Notes: generated by a model not told the origin, from the letters alone. A DNA stretch of 64,000 nucleotides from Leptospiraceae bacterium (GCA_016711485.1 JADJSX010000023.1:1-64000), one strand, 5' to 3'. Positions 20,086-28,852 are shown, counted from the stretch's first letter. Made by a program: numbers and translations.

Positions 20086-21550
20086 TGTGAAATACCAAAG
20101 AAGGTACTTTCGCTTGAAAGTATTTTCCAGATTGTTTATTCATAATTAGCACTGTATCATAGTTATTTTCATCAATTGTATGAGGAATTTTTTCTTCGCT
20201 TGCTGTTAAAGAAAAATAACCAAGCACATCCAATAAACCTTTTTCTGATGGATGAGCTTTTAAAATTTCTCCAATAGAAACTTGCGAGTGCTTTTTGAGA
20301 AGATCTTTGATTTGTGTTTTTAAGACTTCTTTGTCTATATAGATTCTCTTATAAAGTATCGATAACTCTTCTTGCGAATACTGTTTATCATCCCCTTCGC
20401 CAATTGTTATATCATGAATGACAACTTCCTCTGTCGGAATGAAATATGGTCTTTCCATAATCAAAGAAATCTCCGGCTTTTCTTCTATCTCTATAAAAGC
20501 TTCTTTCTTGGTAGAAAGATTTTTTAAACCAATAGCCGCTTGTTTAATTTCGCTTAAAATTTCTATAATCCGTTTGTTTTCAATATAGGTTTTCTCAACA
20601 ATAAATTTTTTCAGACCTTCGGCTATTCTGGAATTAGTTTTTCCAACTTTCTGACATTCAGTGACCATGAAGTATTTTAAGCTTCTAAAAAAATGATCTC
20701 TATCAATTCCAGTTGAGTCTTTTTTTACATCTTTTAGATCTGGAATTGAAAGCATAGTTTCAATCAATTGGTTTAACTCTTCTTTTTTTTCTTCGGAAAT
20801 TAAAAATTCTAGAAATGCCTGAAAGCTTTTACCTTGGTCACTTTCGTATAAAAAATTTTCTTTTTCAAATATTTGATTTAAAAGATTACCACGATTGGAA
20901 TCGGACTTGATAGCTTTCTCTCGAATCATTAAATCAATTTCACGAAAGTTATATTCCACTTCTCTAAAGTCGCTTAGTAGTCTTCTAGCAGTTTCATATA
21001 AGTCGATATATCTTTCTTTTAATTGTGTGTTTGTAAATTTTTTTAGCTTTCCATTTTTAATTTCTTCTATTTCCGCTTCAATTTCTGATTTTTTCTTTTC
21101 CAATTCAGAAATCCTTTCCGATGGGCTATCAGAAGAACGAAATGAAATTTCTTTTAACAATTCAAATATTTTTAGAAGCCTAGATTCTGTACCTATAAAT
21201 TCCTTCTTATTGCTATCCTCTAAAAAAAGGAAAACTTTTTCGATAGCAGGAGTTAATTCATACTCTCTTTGTGTTTTTCCGAATGGTGCAGTTCTTCTTA
21301 AAAATCCTTTATTCGACCATTCATTTAGGATGGTTGAGGCATCCTTTATATCTAAGTTTTCTTTGTAATTATTTTGGATTCCTTGGACGTAAAAAATTAA
21401 ATTCTGCTCTAGATTTTCTTCATCAATCACAACTCGACCGTTTATTTTAAATTCTTTGTAAAGAAAGCTGATGGGCAATGCAGGATTATCCATTCTGAAA
21501 ATTTTAAAAACTGGCTTTTCTAAATATTGCTTTATATCAAAGTAATTCAT
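20078..21550 (-). CDS. jetA: Wadjet kleisin-like subunit JetA (DUF3375)
   Basis: The 490-residue protein corresponds in position and size to DUF3375/JetA, the MukF-like kleisin of Wadjet. An N-terminal winged-helix region (ILNEWSNKGFLRRTAPFGKT followed by REYELTPAIEKVFLFLED) is followed by a helical middle (ARRLLSDFREVEYNFREID), a motif typical of the family. The C-terminal winged helix comes after ERPYFIPTEE and contains SQEELSILYKRIYIDKEVL. It is the first jet gene and follows the upstream unknown gene after only 41 bases on the same strand. It probably shares that gene's promoter. Confidence 0.93.
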   Translation of the reverse strand: MNYFDIKQYLEKPVFKIFRMDNPALPISFLYKEFKINGRVVIDEENLEQNLIFYVQGIQNNYKENLDIKDASTILNEWSNKGFLRRTAPFGKTQREYELTPAIEKVFLFLEDSNKKEFIGTESRLLKIFELLKEISFRSSDSPSERISELEKKKSEIEAEIEEIKNGKLKKFTNTQLKERYIDLYETARRLLSDFREVEYNFREIDLMIREKAIKSDSNRGNLLNQIFEKENFLYESDQGKSFQAFLEFLISEEKKEELNQLIETMLSIPDLKDVKKDSTGIDRDHFFRSLKYFMVTECQKVGKTNSRIAEGLKKFIVEKTYIENKRIIEILSEIKQAAIGLKNLSTKKEAFIEIEEKPEISLIMERPYFIPTEEVVIHDITIGEGDDKQYSQEELSILYKRIYIDKEVLKTQIKDLLKKHSQVSIGEILKAHPSEKGLLDVLGYFSLTASEEKIPHTIDENNYDTVLIMNKQSGKYFQAKVPSLVFHND

Positions 21551-21591
21551 TTTAAATCCATAGTGCCGACTATAGATTTAGAGTCAATAAA

Positions 21592-22290
21592 TCATATCGC
21601 ATATTTAGATTCTTTTTTATCTGGGGCATGCTGAATTGTAACTAGATTGGAGTTTAGTTCTTTATCGAAAACAAGTTGTAGAATTTTAAAAGTGGTATCG
21701 GATACGGATTTGCCCTTGCCTCTTAATAGCATATTTAATTTCTTATCTTGTATAAAACCAGCAGGACTATAGAGATTGGAAGAGAGATTTGCATTTAATT
21801 CTCTTCGATACATGAATGAATTTAGCTTTAAAATTTTTATAATTCTTAAATAATTATCTACTATATTACTTGATTTAAAAACAATTAATCTATCCGCCTT
21901 TTGTTCTTTAGAATACTGTAAAATGGAATTTGGATTTTCAAAAGTGTGTTGGATATGGTAACTATAAAATCGTTCAGATATTCTATACAATCTATCATAC
22001 TTAATTTTATATTGGCTTATAAAATTGGCATTTAACACATCTTCATGATATACAGAAGGGTATGCTCTATTATTACTGTTCTTTTTTAAATTATAGGTAA
22101 AAAAATCGAAAGAAGATTCAGATGAAAAATCAATAGTATCCTCTTTCATTTTTTTAATATATTCATCTAGGCTAATTGGAGTTAGCTTCTTCAAAAGAAT
22201 GAAAATTATTCCAGAGACTTCTGTATTTTCGATAAATGTATTACTAATCACTGAATAACCTCTTGATCCAACCCAGTAAAGAAGATGCAC
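21592..22290 (-). CDS. Unknown protein upstream of Wadjet operon
   Basis: I do not recognise this 232-residue protein. It would start at GTG 22290, inside the end of the preceding gene, with no clear ribosome site. Its N-terminal part is mixed beta/alpha (IIFILLKKLTPISLDEYIKK). The C-terminal half has basic helices (YLRIIKILKLNSFMYRRELN) and GKGKSVSDTTFKILQLVFD, which could be a helical DNA- or protein-binding end. It ends 41 bases before jetA on the same strand. The 47-base overlap with the upstream frame may mean that the two are one gene split by a frameshift. It is a candidate accessory or regulator of the Wadjet operon on context only. Confidence 0.6.
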   Translation of the reverse strand: MHLLYWVGSRGYSVISNTFIENTEVSGIIFILLKKLTPISLDEYIKKMKEDTIDFSSESSFDFFTYNLKKNSNNRAYPSVYHEDVLNANFISQYKIKYDRLYRISERFYSYHIQHTFENPNSILQYSKEQKADRLIVFKSSNIVDNYLRIIKILKLNSFMYRRELNANLSSNLYSPAGFIQDKKLNMLLRGKGKSVSDTTFKILQLVFDKELNSNLVTIQHAPDKKESKYAI

Positions 22291-22582
22291 TCATAGAATT
22301 ATCTCTTTTAGGCTGTAAATTCAATGACACTTTTTTAAATCCTTGAGAAGCTTGATTAATATCATCCGCACTTTCAGATTTATCAACTCTCCACTCTGTA
22401 CCGAGTCCAACACCTTCATAAATATTAATATGTGCCTGAGCAAAATCAACATTTTCAGAATCAATAGTTTTATCTTTAATTGTCTCAGTCATTTCATTAT
22501 TTCTTTCCGTAAACTTCTCCCGTGCTTCTTTGAAATCATAATAATCTTTTGCATTTTTATCGTTTTTATTAAATAATTCCAT
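22244..22582 (-). CDS. Unknown small acidic protein at head of the Wadjet transcription unit
   Basis: The 112-residue protein starts at ATG 22582, preceded by a strong ribosome site, AAGGAG in complement at 22589-22594. It is rich in charged residues (KNAKDYYDFKEAREKFTERN), mostly helical at first, then GVGLGTEWRVDKSES, ending SSLLGWIKRLFSD. I know no family for it. It opens the same-strand run that leads through the next unknown gene into jetABCD. The end may be false: continuing in the next frame would give a protein of about 330 residues. Confidence 0.6.
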   Translation of the reverse strand: MELFNKNDKNAKDYYDFKEAREKFTERNNEMTETIKDKTIDSENVDFAQAHINIYEGVGLGTEWRVDKSESADDINQASQGFKKVSLNLQPKRDNSMSASSLLGWIKRLFSD

Positions 22583-23242
22583 GTGTGTCTCCTTGAATAA
22601 TAAATGCTAAAAAAATGAAGTACCACTAGTCATTTTAATCTCTAAGAATTGAAATGCAAGTTTTATTTTTCCTCTGGAATTCCAATAACGTAAGAAAACC
22701 TTGGAAAAAAGAAAATAAAAGTGTTCTAAAATGAAGCTATAAAGACATAGAAGAAAAAGAGAGAAAGGAATTTTCCTTTATCGTTCAACAAGCCTTGGAT
22801 AGTAAACGAACCCTTAGGATACGGATTTAAATAGGATCTTTAGGAGTAAACATTTTCCAAATAGAACGAGAAAAACTTTCCGTTTAAAGGCAAGGGATTT
22901 AAAATGTATTAAAAAAGTGAAATGACTTTTTAAAATAAAATGATTTGGTTTGTAAATAAGGATAACTTTTAAAAGGAAGGTTTGGAATAAGAAGGATTAG
23001 CCGGTCTAAGACATTCTATCTTGTTCGAGTTGAATTAAAAAAAAATAGCTTTGAACTTTTAAGAGAAATCTGAGATTTTACTTTTTACATTTTTACATTA
23101 TTCAAAATTTAAAAGTAAAAAAAGAGCTTGACTTTATTTATTCACACAGCCTATCATTACAGTCAGCATTATTTTGTAGCGAGTTCTTTGAAGAAAAAGA
23201 ATTTAGCGAAGTCGAGCTTTGTCCTATTTGCGAACGTGGCAC
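22583..23242. other. Intergenic AT-rich stretch upstream of the Wadjet unit
   Basis: Some 660 bases without a believable gene. It presumably holds the promoter for the leftward unit starting at 22582, but I cannot place -35/-10 boxes with confidence in such AT-rich DNA. The right end, just before the IS91-like element, carries TTTGTCCTATTTGCGAA, loosely similar to the sequence before the third IS91-like fragment at 27691. Confidence 0.4.
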
Positions 23243-23429
23243 GGACACATAACACATTCAGTTTCTAAACGCAATAGACTTACGAGAGCCGAATCAGGGA
23301 AAGCGGCTAAGAAGTATTAACCGGAATAAATCCGAAGAAAAAATCTCAAAAAGTCTATTGCGGTTAGAAGAGCTTCCCGAAACCGCGTTGTAATGAGACT
23401 TTATGCGGGACTATGGGGATTCAAAGTGA

Positions 23430-24638
23430 CTAGGGAGGTCGGACTTGTTTTTGGATGAGGCTAATGGATACGAAAGAGCCAATTTTACATACGCTACATA
23501 GGAGAATCTTTTTGATCATGGACGCAAGAATATCTTTCCATTCTTCCGGTGTAGACTTCTGATTTAAAGAACGATTTAGTTTTTTAAGAAGTGACTTACA
23601 TAATTCGAGAGAGTCTTTGCGAGATCGGTTTGCGATGATTCCGTAATGTCTGATTTTAACGAATCCTAATGGAAGGATATGCATAAGAAACCTGCGAATA
23701 AACTCTACACATGGTAGAGTCATTGTTTTGAGTTTGTCATTATCCGCATAATCTTTGTATCTGAATGTTACGGTATTGTTTGTGATTTCTAATATTCTCT
23801 GGTTACTGATTGCTATCCTGTGTGTATAACGTCCGAGGTATTTAATTACGGAGTCGGGATTTTCAAAAGGTTGTTTTGTATATACGATCCATTTTTTAGA
23901 ATAGAGGTTTGTTAAAAATCTTTGAAAGTGTGATGGATCATTTAATTCTTCACAACTTTTGGGAATAGTAAGATAACTTCCATGATAGTATTTTTTTAAA
24001 TGAAATAAAAATAATCTCTGAAATAGTTTTGATAGAACGGGAATCGGCAGAAAGAATTTATCTCTTGAATCGATCCATTTGCCTTTATCCGCAGAAATTC
24101 CGCCTCCTGTGATTAGAACATGAATATGTGGATGATAAGATAAAGTCTGTCCCCAAGTATGCAAAATACATAAAAAACCAGGAATACAATTTAGATACTT
24201 TTTATTCTTACTTACCTTTCTTAACGTATCCGAGACAGTTTTAAATAAAAGAGAATAGAATATTTTTTTGTTATTGAATATGAGTGAGTTTAATTCACTG
24301 GGAAGAGTAAATACGACATGAAAATATTTCACAGGTAAAATATTCTTATTCTCTTTAACTAACCATTTCTCTTTTCTCAAAAACTGACATTTGGGACAAT
24401 GCCGATTTCGACAGGAATTGTAGGAATTCTTTTCGAATCCACAGTGACTACATTTATCTACGTGACCACCTAGCGTCTCTGTTCTGCAATTCCTGATCGC
24501 ATAATACGCTTTTACCTCGTTTCGAGTTAAGGAATTTCCATAGACAGAAAAGAATTCTTTTTCATTTTTTCGAAAAACTTCAGCTACTTCCAGTATCCTC
24601 TTTCTGACCAACATCTCTTCTTGTTGTGATGTTTCCAT
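23430..24638 (-). CDS. IS91-family Y2 (HUH) transposase
   Basis: The 402-residue protein has an N-terminal zinc-binding module with paired Cys (KCSHCGFEKNSYN and CRNRHCPKC, residues roughly 60-85), the HUH motif in SYHPHIHVLITGGG, and the tyrosine motif KYLGRYTHRIAISNQRI with its two Tyr. These are the marks of IS801/IS1294-type rolling-circle transposases. The enzyme nicks one strand at the element's ori end and moves it as single-stranded DNA. Its start lies within the last 59 bases of the recombinase gene, so the two are co-expressed. It looks complete and could serve the broken copies in trans. Confidence 0.93.
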   Translation of the reverse strand: METSQQEEMLVRKRILEVAEVFRKNEKEFFSVYGNSLTRNEVKAYYAIRNCRTETLGGHVDKCSHCGFEKNSYNSCRNRHCPKCQFLRKEKWLVKENKNILPVKYFHVVFTLPSELNSLIFNNKKIFYSLLFKTVSDTLRKVSKNKKYLNCIPGFLCILHTWGQTLSYHPHIHVLITGGGISADKGKWIDSRDKFFLPIPVLSKLFQRLFLFHLKKYYHGSYLTIPKSCEELNDPSHFQRFLTNLYSKKWIVYTKQPFENPDSVIKYLGRYTHRIAISNQRILEITNNTVTFRYKDYADNDKLKTMTLPCVEFIRRFLMHILPLGFVKIRHYGIIANRSRKDSLELCKSLLKKLNRSLNQKSTPEEWKDILASMIKKILLCSVCKIGSFVSISLIQKQVRPP

Positions 24639-25518
24639 TTGCCAGACCTCCCGTCTGTAAAGGATTGGTTAAAATATTGTAATCGTATGTATCTAAGGGA
24701 CTCTTAATATTCATTAAATCGTATCGTCTGACATGTAAATAAATATATGTAGCCTGAGGAGAAAAATGTCCGAGTAGAAGTTGAATATGATGCATATTAA
24801 CCCCTGCTTCAAGAAGATGTGTTGCAAAAGAGTGTCTTAGAGTATGGACAGAGGCATTCTTTGTTATCCCCGCTTTAAAAAGAGCATCCTTAAATGCACG
24901 CTGTATTGAACGAACAGAAAAGCATTTCATCTTGTTTTTATCTCTTGCGTAAAATAGGTAATCGACAGGCTTATATTCTTGTATGTAATCTCGTAACAAT
25001 TTCAAAGTAGTGGGAGACAATAGCGCATAACGATCTGTTCCACCTTTTCCATCTTTGACAAATATCTGCATTCTGTCTGGGTCTATTTGATTGACCTTTA
25101 ACTTAGCTGCTTCACTGACTCGAAGTCCTGCTGAATAGATGAGAGTGAGTATAGTCTTGTGCTTTATATTCCAGGTTAAATTCAAAATAGCCTCCACTTC
25201 TGATTTACTTAACACAACCGGTTTACTCTTGGGACGTTTGTATTTAGCAATATCTTTCACAACCCATTCTGCATTAATCACATAGATGTAAAAAAATCGT
25301 ATCGCACTATGGACAACATTCAATGTATTAGCGGATAATTGTTTATTAACTCTTAAATGGTAAAGATAATTCTTTACTTCTTCTCGATTTATTTTATCTG
25401 GAGATTTTTTGTAATACTTTGCCAGATAATTTACATACGAAACGTAACTCTTTATCGTTTTTTCGCTCATGGTCTTGAGCTTTAATTCTCGAATCATTTT
25501 CTCTCTCAGCAGGCTCAT
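24580..25518 (-). CDS. Tyrosine recombinase (XerC/D-like integrase) of the IS91-like element
   Basis: The 312-residue protein has an N-terminal SAM-like core-binding domain (EKTIKSYVSYVNYLAKYYKK) and a catalytic domain with AGLRVSEAAKL (Arg), the beta-hairpin Lys in VKDGKGGTDR, VHTLRHSFATHLLEAG (His-x-x-Arg) and LLLGHFSPQATYIYLHV (His and nucleophile Tyr). All six catalytic positions can be seen. Such recombinases accompany a subset of IS91-like elements, where they may resolve or circularise intermediates. It is not obviously an integron integrase: it is part of a repeated element and I do not see the extra IntI-specific helix. It is still the only tyrosine recombinase near the attC-like sites. 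Confidence 0.93.
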   Translation of the reverse strand: MSLLREKMIRELKLKTMSEKTIKSYVSYVNYLAKYYKKSPDKINREEVKNYLYHLRVNKQLSANTLNVVHSAIRFFYIYVINAEWVVKDIAKYKRPKSKPVVLSKSEVEAILNLTWNIKHKTILTLIYSAGLRVSEAAKLKVNQIDPDRMQIFVKDGKGGTDRYALLSPTTLKLLRDYIQEYKPVDYLFYARDKNKMKCFSVRSIQRAFKDALFKAGITKNASVHTLRHSFATHLLEAGVNMHHIQLLLGHFSPQATYIYLHVRRYDLMNIKSPLDTYDYNILTNPLQTGGLANGNITTRRDVGQKEDTGSS

Positions 25519-25678
25519 GGAATTCCTCCAAATTGTATTTGAGCCATGTATCTTATTTTTGATTATAAATGCCCAGAAATATATTTTGATAAGGTATAAT
25601 CCTAAATTAATTTTCTTTACATTCTTCCGTATCGTGGTTGCATTATATTTATCTCGACAACTACCGCAACGCGGTTTT

Positions 25679-25937
25679 GTTCAACTGCGAGTATCCACTG
25701 CGGTAACTCACTAAGCTCGGATGCTGTGAGTCACCTTGCTCCAAGTCTGACTTTGTAGTGTAGAAAGATTTTTAGTTTTAAGTAGTATCCGCAAAAAATA
25801 CGCCTTCGCTACAGTCACGGAAAGTTGCAAACGGAAGCAATTTCCGCGCCTTACGCTCAGTCATATTTGTTTGCAAGTAATTGTAGACTCGGAGACATGC
25901 CCCAGCCGCCGCACGTCAGATACGCTTAACGTTATGT
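25679..25937 (+). repeat. attC-like structured repeat, copy E (divergent)
   Basis: The outer boxes are GTTCAAC (25679-25685) and GTTATGT (25931-25937). The inner left box GAGTATCC is kept, but the right one has drifted to AGATACGC. Hairpin 1 is ACTCAC around a CTAAGCTCGGATGCT loop with GTGAGT. The long arm is CTCCAAGTCT (25739-25748) with AGACTCGGAG (25885-25894), a changed but still pairing version of the arm in the other copies. The central loop differs. The left edge is the intact IS91-like element. Confidence 0.55.
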
Positions 25938-26077
25938 GCCAGTTTTGCTTTTATAAAGTTAATTATGTCGTATTAGATAAAGGAACTTATTTACAGTTTT
26001 TTGACAATTTCCATTTTTTTATATTGACTCAAAAAATAACTGAGACATAGTTCATAGAAAATTGGAGACAACGCAAT

Positions 26078-26992
26078 ATGAAAAGAGTAAATACAACAGA
26101 AAATGATTTTTTAAGTTCCCTCTTAACCGTTACAGCGGTTGGAATATTAGGATATGCGATCACAAAAGTTTTGGCAGATGACACACAAAATACTCACGCT
26201 ATAAACGAATTTTATAAAAGAGAAGGTGGAAACCCAAATGCTAGTAATTTATAAGGAAGCGGTCAGTTTAATTATAAGCGCTTTCTTCAATTAGAAGTAG
26301 ATAAGATTATCGACTATAAGAGAAATTTAAACGATTCATTGGTGGGCTTAGAATGCAAGATGGCAACGGCAGTTTTCTTTTTTAAATCGCTTGGATTACT
26401 TCCACCTAATATGTCTAGATTTGAATTTGAGGATGAATTTACCCATATCTTGGATAAAACAAAAGCAACTCCAACGAGAAAGAAAAATTCTATTTATATT
26501 ATTCATCAAAAATACAATGCAGCAATGAGAGGTTTTAGTAATTCAAGGATAAAGGCGGCTAATGGCAACATTGCCGGAGAATTTGATCAAAAATCTTTTT
26601 CTGATGATACAATTATTGAGATAGCAAATAACCTAAGAAAGACAAGTTATGCTAAAGAGAGAAAAATGGATTCAGAGAAACTTGTTAGGCTTAATTTTTC
26701 AAATAGAAGAGAGTTGGTTATTGGATTTAAAAATGGATTAGTGTCACTTGTTAGTTTACATGATGAGGATAATGTATCTCAACATTATGCATTAGCGACT
26801 TCAGGGATATGCGTTTATAATATTTGTAAGATTACATCTCTCGATGACTCTTATCAAAAAACTAAATGGGATGATGAAGCAGAAATGCTGTCTCATTACT
26901 ATGACGAATTAAAAACAACAGGGATTAAAAATTGTTGGACTCTCGTTCCAGAAAGTAAATTGAATTACTACCAATCATTATTAAAAAAATGA
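26078..26992 (+). pseudogene. Unknown gene interrupted by an in-frame stop
   Basis: ATG 26078 has a GGAGA site nine bases upstream and opens a frame that meets TAA at 26252-26254, then continues without another stop to 26992. The first 58 residues hold a likely membrane segment (LLTVTAVGILGYAITKVLA) and end GGNPNASNL. After the stop come GSGQFNYKRFLQLEVDKII and a soluble part of about 240 residues including GLECKMATAVFFFKSLGLLP. I recognise no family. Either one nonsense mutation split a 304-residue gene, or these are a small membrane protein and a second protein starting near 26339. It directly follows attC-like copy E on the + strand and is coupled to the next gene. Confidence 0.5.
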
Positions 26993-27669
26993 TTTGGAAG
27001 ATTATATTTATACTTACTCTCCCAATATATTTCCTATATCCACAAACGAGAAATGAGTTACAACAATATACGCTCAAGTATGTAGATGAAACGAACATAA
27101 ACAACATTACAAATTTTTATCAAAGATGTTATAGTAGAGGCGGAAAAGTTCCTTCGCAAAAGAAAAGTATGATTTCTTTTGATAATACTGGAATAAACTC
27201 AATTACAGGAATTTATCAATTTGATGAAACTCCGCTTATACTTTTGCGTAGGAATCCTATCACTAATATTGATGAATTAAAATATTTAGTAAATTTAGAG
27301 AAATTATCACTTGATTTTACTGATATTTCTTCCATTTCATCATTAGAAAAATTAGAAAAATTAGAAGAGTTAGTAATTAGTAATACTACAATAAAAAAAA
27401 TAAGTAACGTTCCCTTGGGAATAAATAAATTATATGTAGATGATGATATAGAAGATTTGGATTTATTTTTACAAAAGCGCAAAGACTGCAAGGTTTTTAG
27501 AGCTAGAGATCGTGATCCTAATTCAATTAACCCAAACATAAAATGCAAAGTTATTTTGGACGATGAATATAAGAAATTAGGAAAGGGCTGTTTAAATAAT
27601 AAAAAAATTAAATGTAGAAAACCTGCAAAACAGCTACAAGACCCTATGACTCGGTGCAAAAATAGATAA
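26989..27669 (+). CDS. Secreted leucine-rich-repeat protein, unknown role
   Basis: The 226-residue protein begins with a signal-peptide-like stretch (MIWKIIFILTLPIYFLYPQ). About residues 80-150 form two to three leucine-rich repeats (LKYLVNLEKLSLDFTDISSI, then LEKLEELVISNTTIKKISNV). The tail is Cys- and Lys-rich. Its ATG overlaps the stop of the preceding frame by four bases, so both belong to one unit. Leptospira-like genomes contain many LRR proteins that mediate binding. A role as a partner of the upstream protein is possible, but nothing shows it directly. Confidence 0.65.
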   Translation: MIWKIIFILTLPIYFLYPQTRNELQQYTLKYVDETNINNITNFYQRCYSRGGKVPSQKKSMISFDNTGINSITGIYQFDETPLILLRRNPITNIDELKYLVNLEKLSLDFTDISSISSLEKLEKLEELVISNTTIKKISNVPLGINKLYVDDDIEDLDLFLQKRKDCKVFRARDRDPNSINPNIKCKVILDDEYKKLGKGCLNNKKIKCRKPAKQLQDPMTRCKNR

Positions 27670-27710
27670 AATAAAAGAAGTAGGATTTTGTCCTACTAGT
27701 TCGCAAAACC

Positions 27711-28022
27711 GGCACATAACACATTCAGTTTCTAAACGCAATAGACTTACCAGAGCCGAATGAGGGAAAACGGCTAAGATGTATTAACCAGAAATCAATC
27801 CGAAGAAAAAATCTCTAAAAGTCTATTGCGGTTAGAAGAGCTTCCCGAAACCGCGTTGTAATGAGACTTTATGCGAGACTATGGGGATTCAAAGTTACTA
27901 GGGAGGTCGGATTTGTTCTTGGATGAGGCTAATGGATACGAAAGACCCAACTTTACATACGCTACATAGGAGAATCTTTTTGATCATGGACGGGGGAATG
28001 TCTTTCCATTCTTCTGGTGTAG
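27711..28022 (-). mobile_element. IS91-like element, end fragment (copy 3)
   Basis: About 310 bases match the left end of copies 1 and 2, starting GGCACATAAC-ACATTCAG and running into the transposase C-terminal coding part, then breaking off at about 28022. The sequence differs at scattered positions, so this is an older remnant. Confidence 0.85.
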
Positions 28023-28413
28023 CTTATTTACGGAATATGCATGTAGCCTAGTTCGTTAGCCAAGACATTATTATTTTATCTTGATCCTTGAATAAGTCTA
28101 TTTTGGTTAATTCGAAAAGGAAACGACCGACTAACAATCATTCACCCTTTCAAACTTATAGTTTCTGCTGTCAACTTTCTGATTTCTGCTAACACTGGAT
28201 TTAGTTTCTTATAAATCTATTTATGCCAAATAAGAGCCATCGAATAAAACGGGTAAGGGTTATAACCCATTACCCACGACTGTATTTGTATTTTTGTAAA
28301 ACGACTAAGTTCTTGAACTATTTCCAATTCATCTTAATCATCTTAATCCCAAAAACTTGCACTGAGCCAACCGAACGTGTTGCAGTTCAGACATTGGTTT
28401 CCTTCGTGTTTGC
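28023..28413. other. Non-coding stretch, no gene seen
   Basis: I see no coding sequence or recognisable element here. A 70-codon open frame at 28223-28435 has no family features and an unlikely composition. Confidence 0.4.
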
Positions 28414-28533
28414 GATACACTTAGTATACCTCTAAAGTTACCTCTAAATATAGGTGCAAAGATAGGAAAAATTTTTTATAGGTAAGTTTACACCTATGTT
28501 TACCCCCATATTTACACCCAAACTAAGTGTATC
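28414..28533. repeat. 120-bp inverted-repeat segment with iterated TTTAC motifs
   Basis: GATACACTTAGT at 28414-28425 is mirrored by ACTAAGTGTATC at 28522-28533. Between them lie paired motifs such as CCTCTAAAGTTACCTCTAAA and GTTTACACCTA / GTTTACCCCCA / ATTTACACCCA. It could be a small mobile repeat or an old operator region. No gene starts directly after it. Confidence 0.4.
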
Positions 28534-28678
28534 CCCATCCTATACAAATTGTATAGAAATAGCAAATTTCTTTTTTAACAATAACCGGTTAATGAATAGT
28601 AGCCACAACAAGACTAAAACAGTCAAAATTACGCACTACCAATCAGAGTATGCGCAACTGCATAGCTTGGCTGCTGGT

Positions 28679-28852
28679 CAATGTCATTAAGTTAAGAGAG
28701 CTACTCAAATATTACCACATTATGCTGCGCCCCAAGAAGCAGCATTGAGTTGGAACACCGATGGACACAGATAAAAGATTAAGGATTATTAAAGCCATCC
28801 GTGTTTATCTGTGTTCATCCGTGGTGAAAAAATTCTTAACTTAATGACATTG
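28679..28852. repeat. MITE-like palindromic element with 19-bp inverted ends
   Basis: The perfect inverted repeats are CAATGTCATTAAGTTAAGA at 28679-28697 and its complement at 28834-28852. Inside is CATCCGTGTTTATCTGTG, part of a repeat scattered through many environmental bacterial genomes, with a partly complementary CCGATGGACACAGATA to its left. No coding sequence. Confidence 0.6.

Larger units (their letters stand above)
23243..25678 (-). mobile_element. IS91-like element with tyrosine recombinase, intact copy 2
   Basis: A 2.4-kb element carries an intact Y2 transposase and an intact tyrosine recombinase whose genes overlap. The left end begins GGACACATAAC-ACATTCAG, with a subterminal inverted repeat of 19 bp (23263-23281 with 23351-23369, one mismatch). 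The right end has the small hairpin ACCGCAACGCGGT and abuts GTTC. Two other copies (2515-4584 and 27711-28022) define the boundaries. Like copy 1, it ends exactly at an attC-like repeat. Confidence 0.85.

Noticed and set aside
24580..25518. Integron integrase IntI
   Set aside because: The tyrosine recombinase is part of an IS91-like element present in two copies and overlaps its transposase. I do not see the extra IntI-specific segment. It remains possible but unsupported.
2515..28022. Prophage
   Set aside because: A recombinase is present, but no structural, packaging or lysis genes are visible. The region is explained by insertion sequences and cassette-like cargo.
28223..28690. Open frames of 64-70 codons
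   Set aside because: No family features, no ribosome site, and one covers a palindromic repeat segment.
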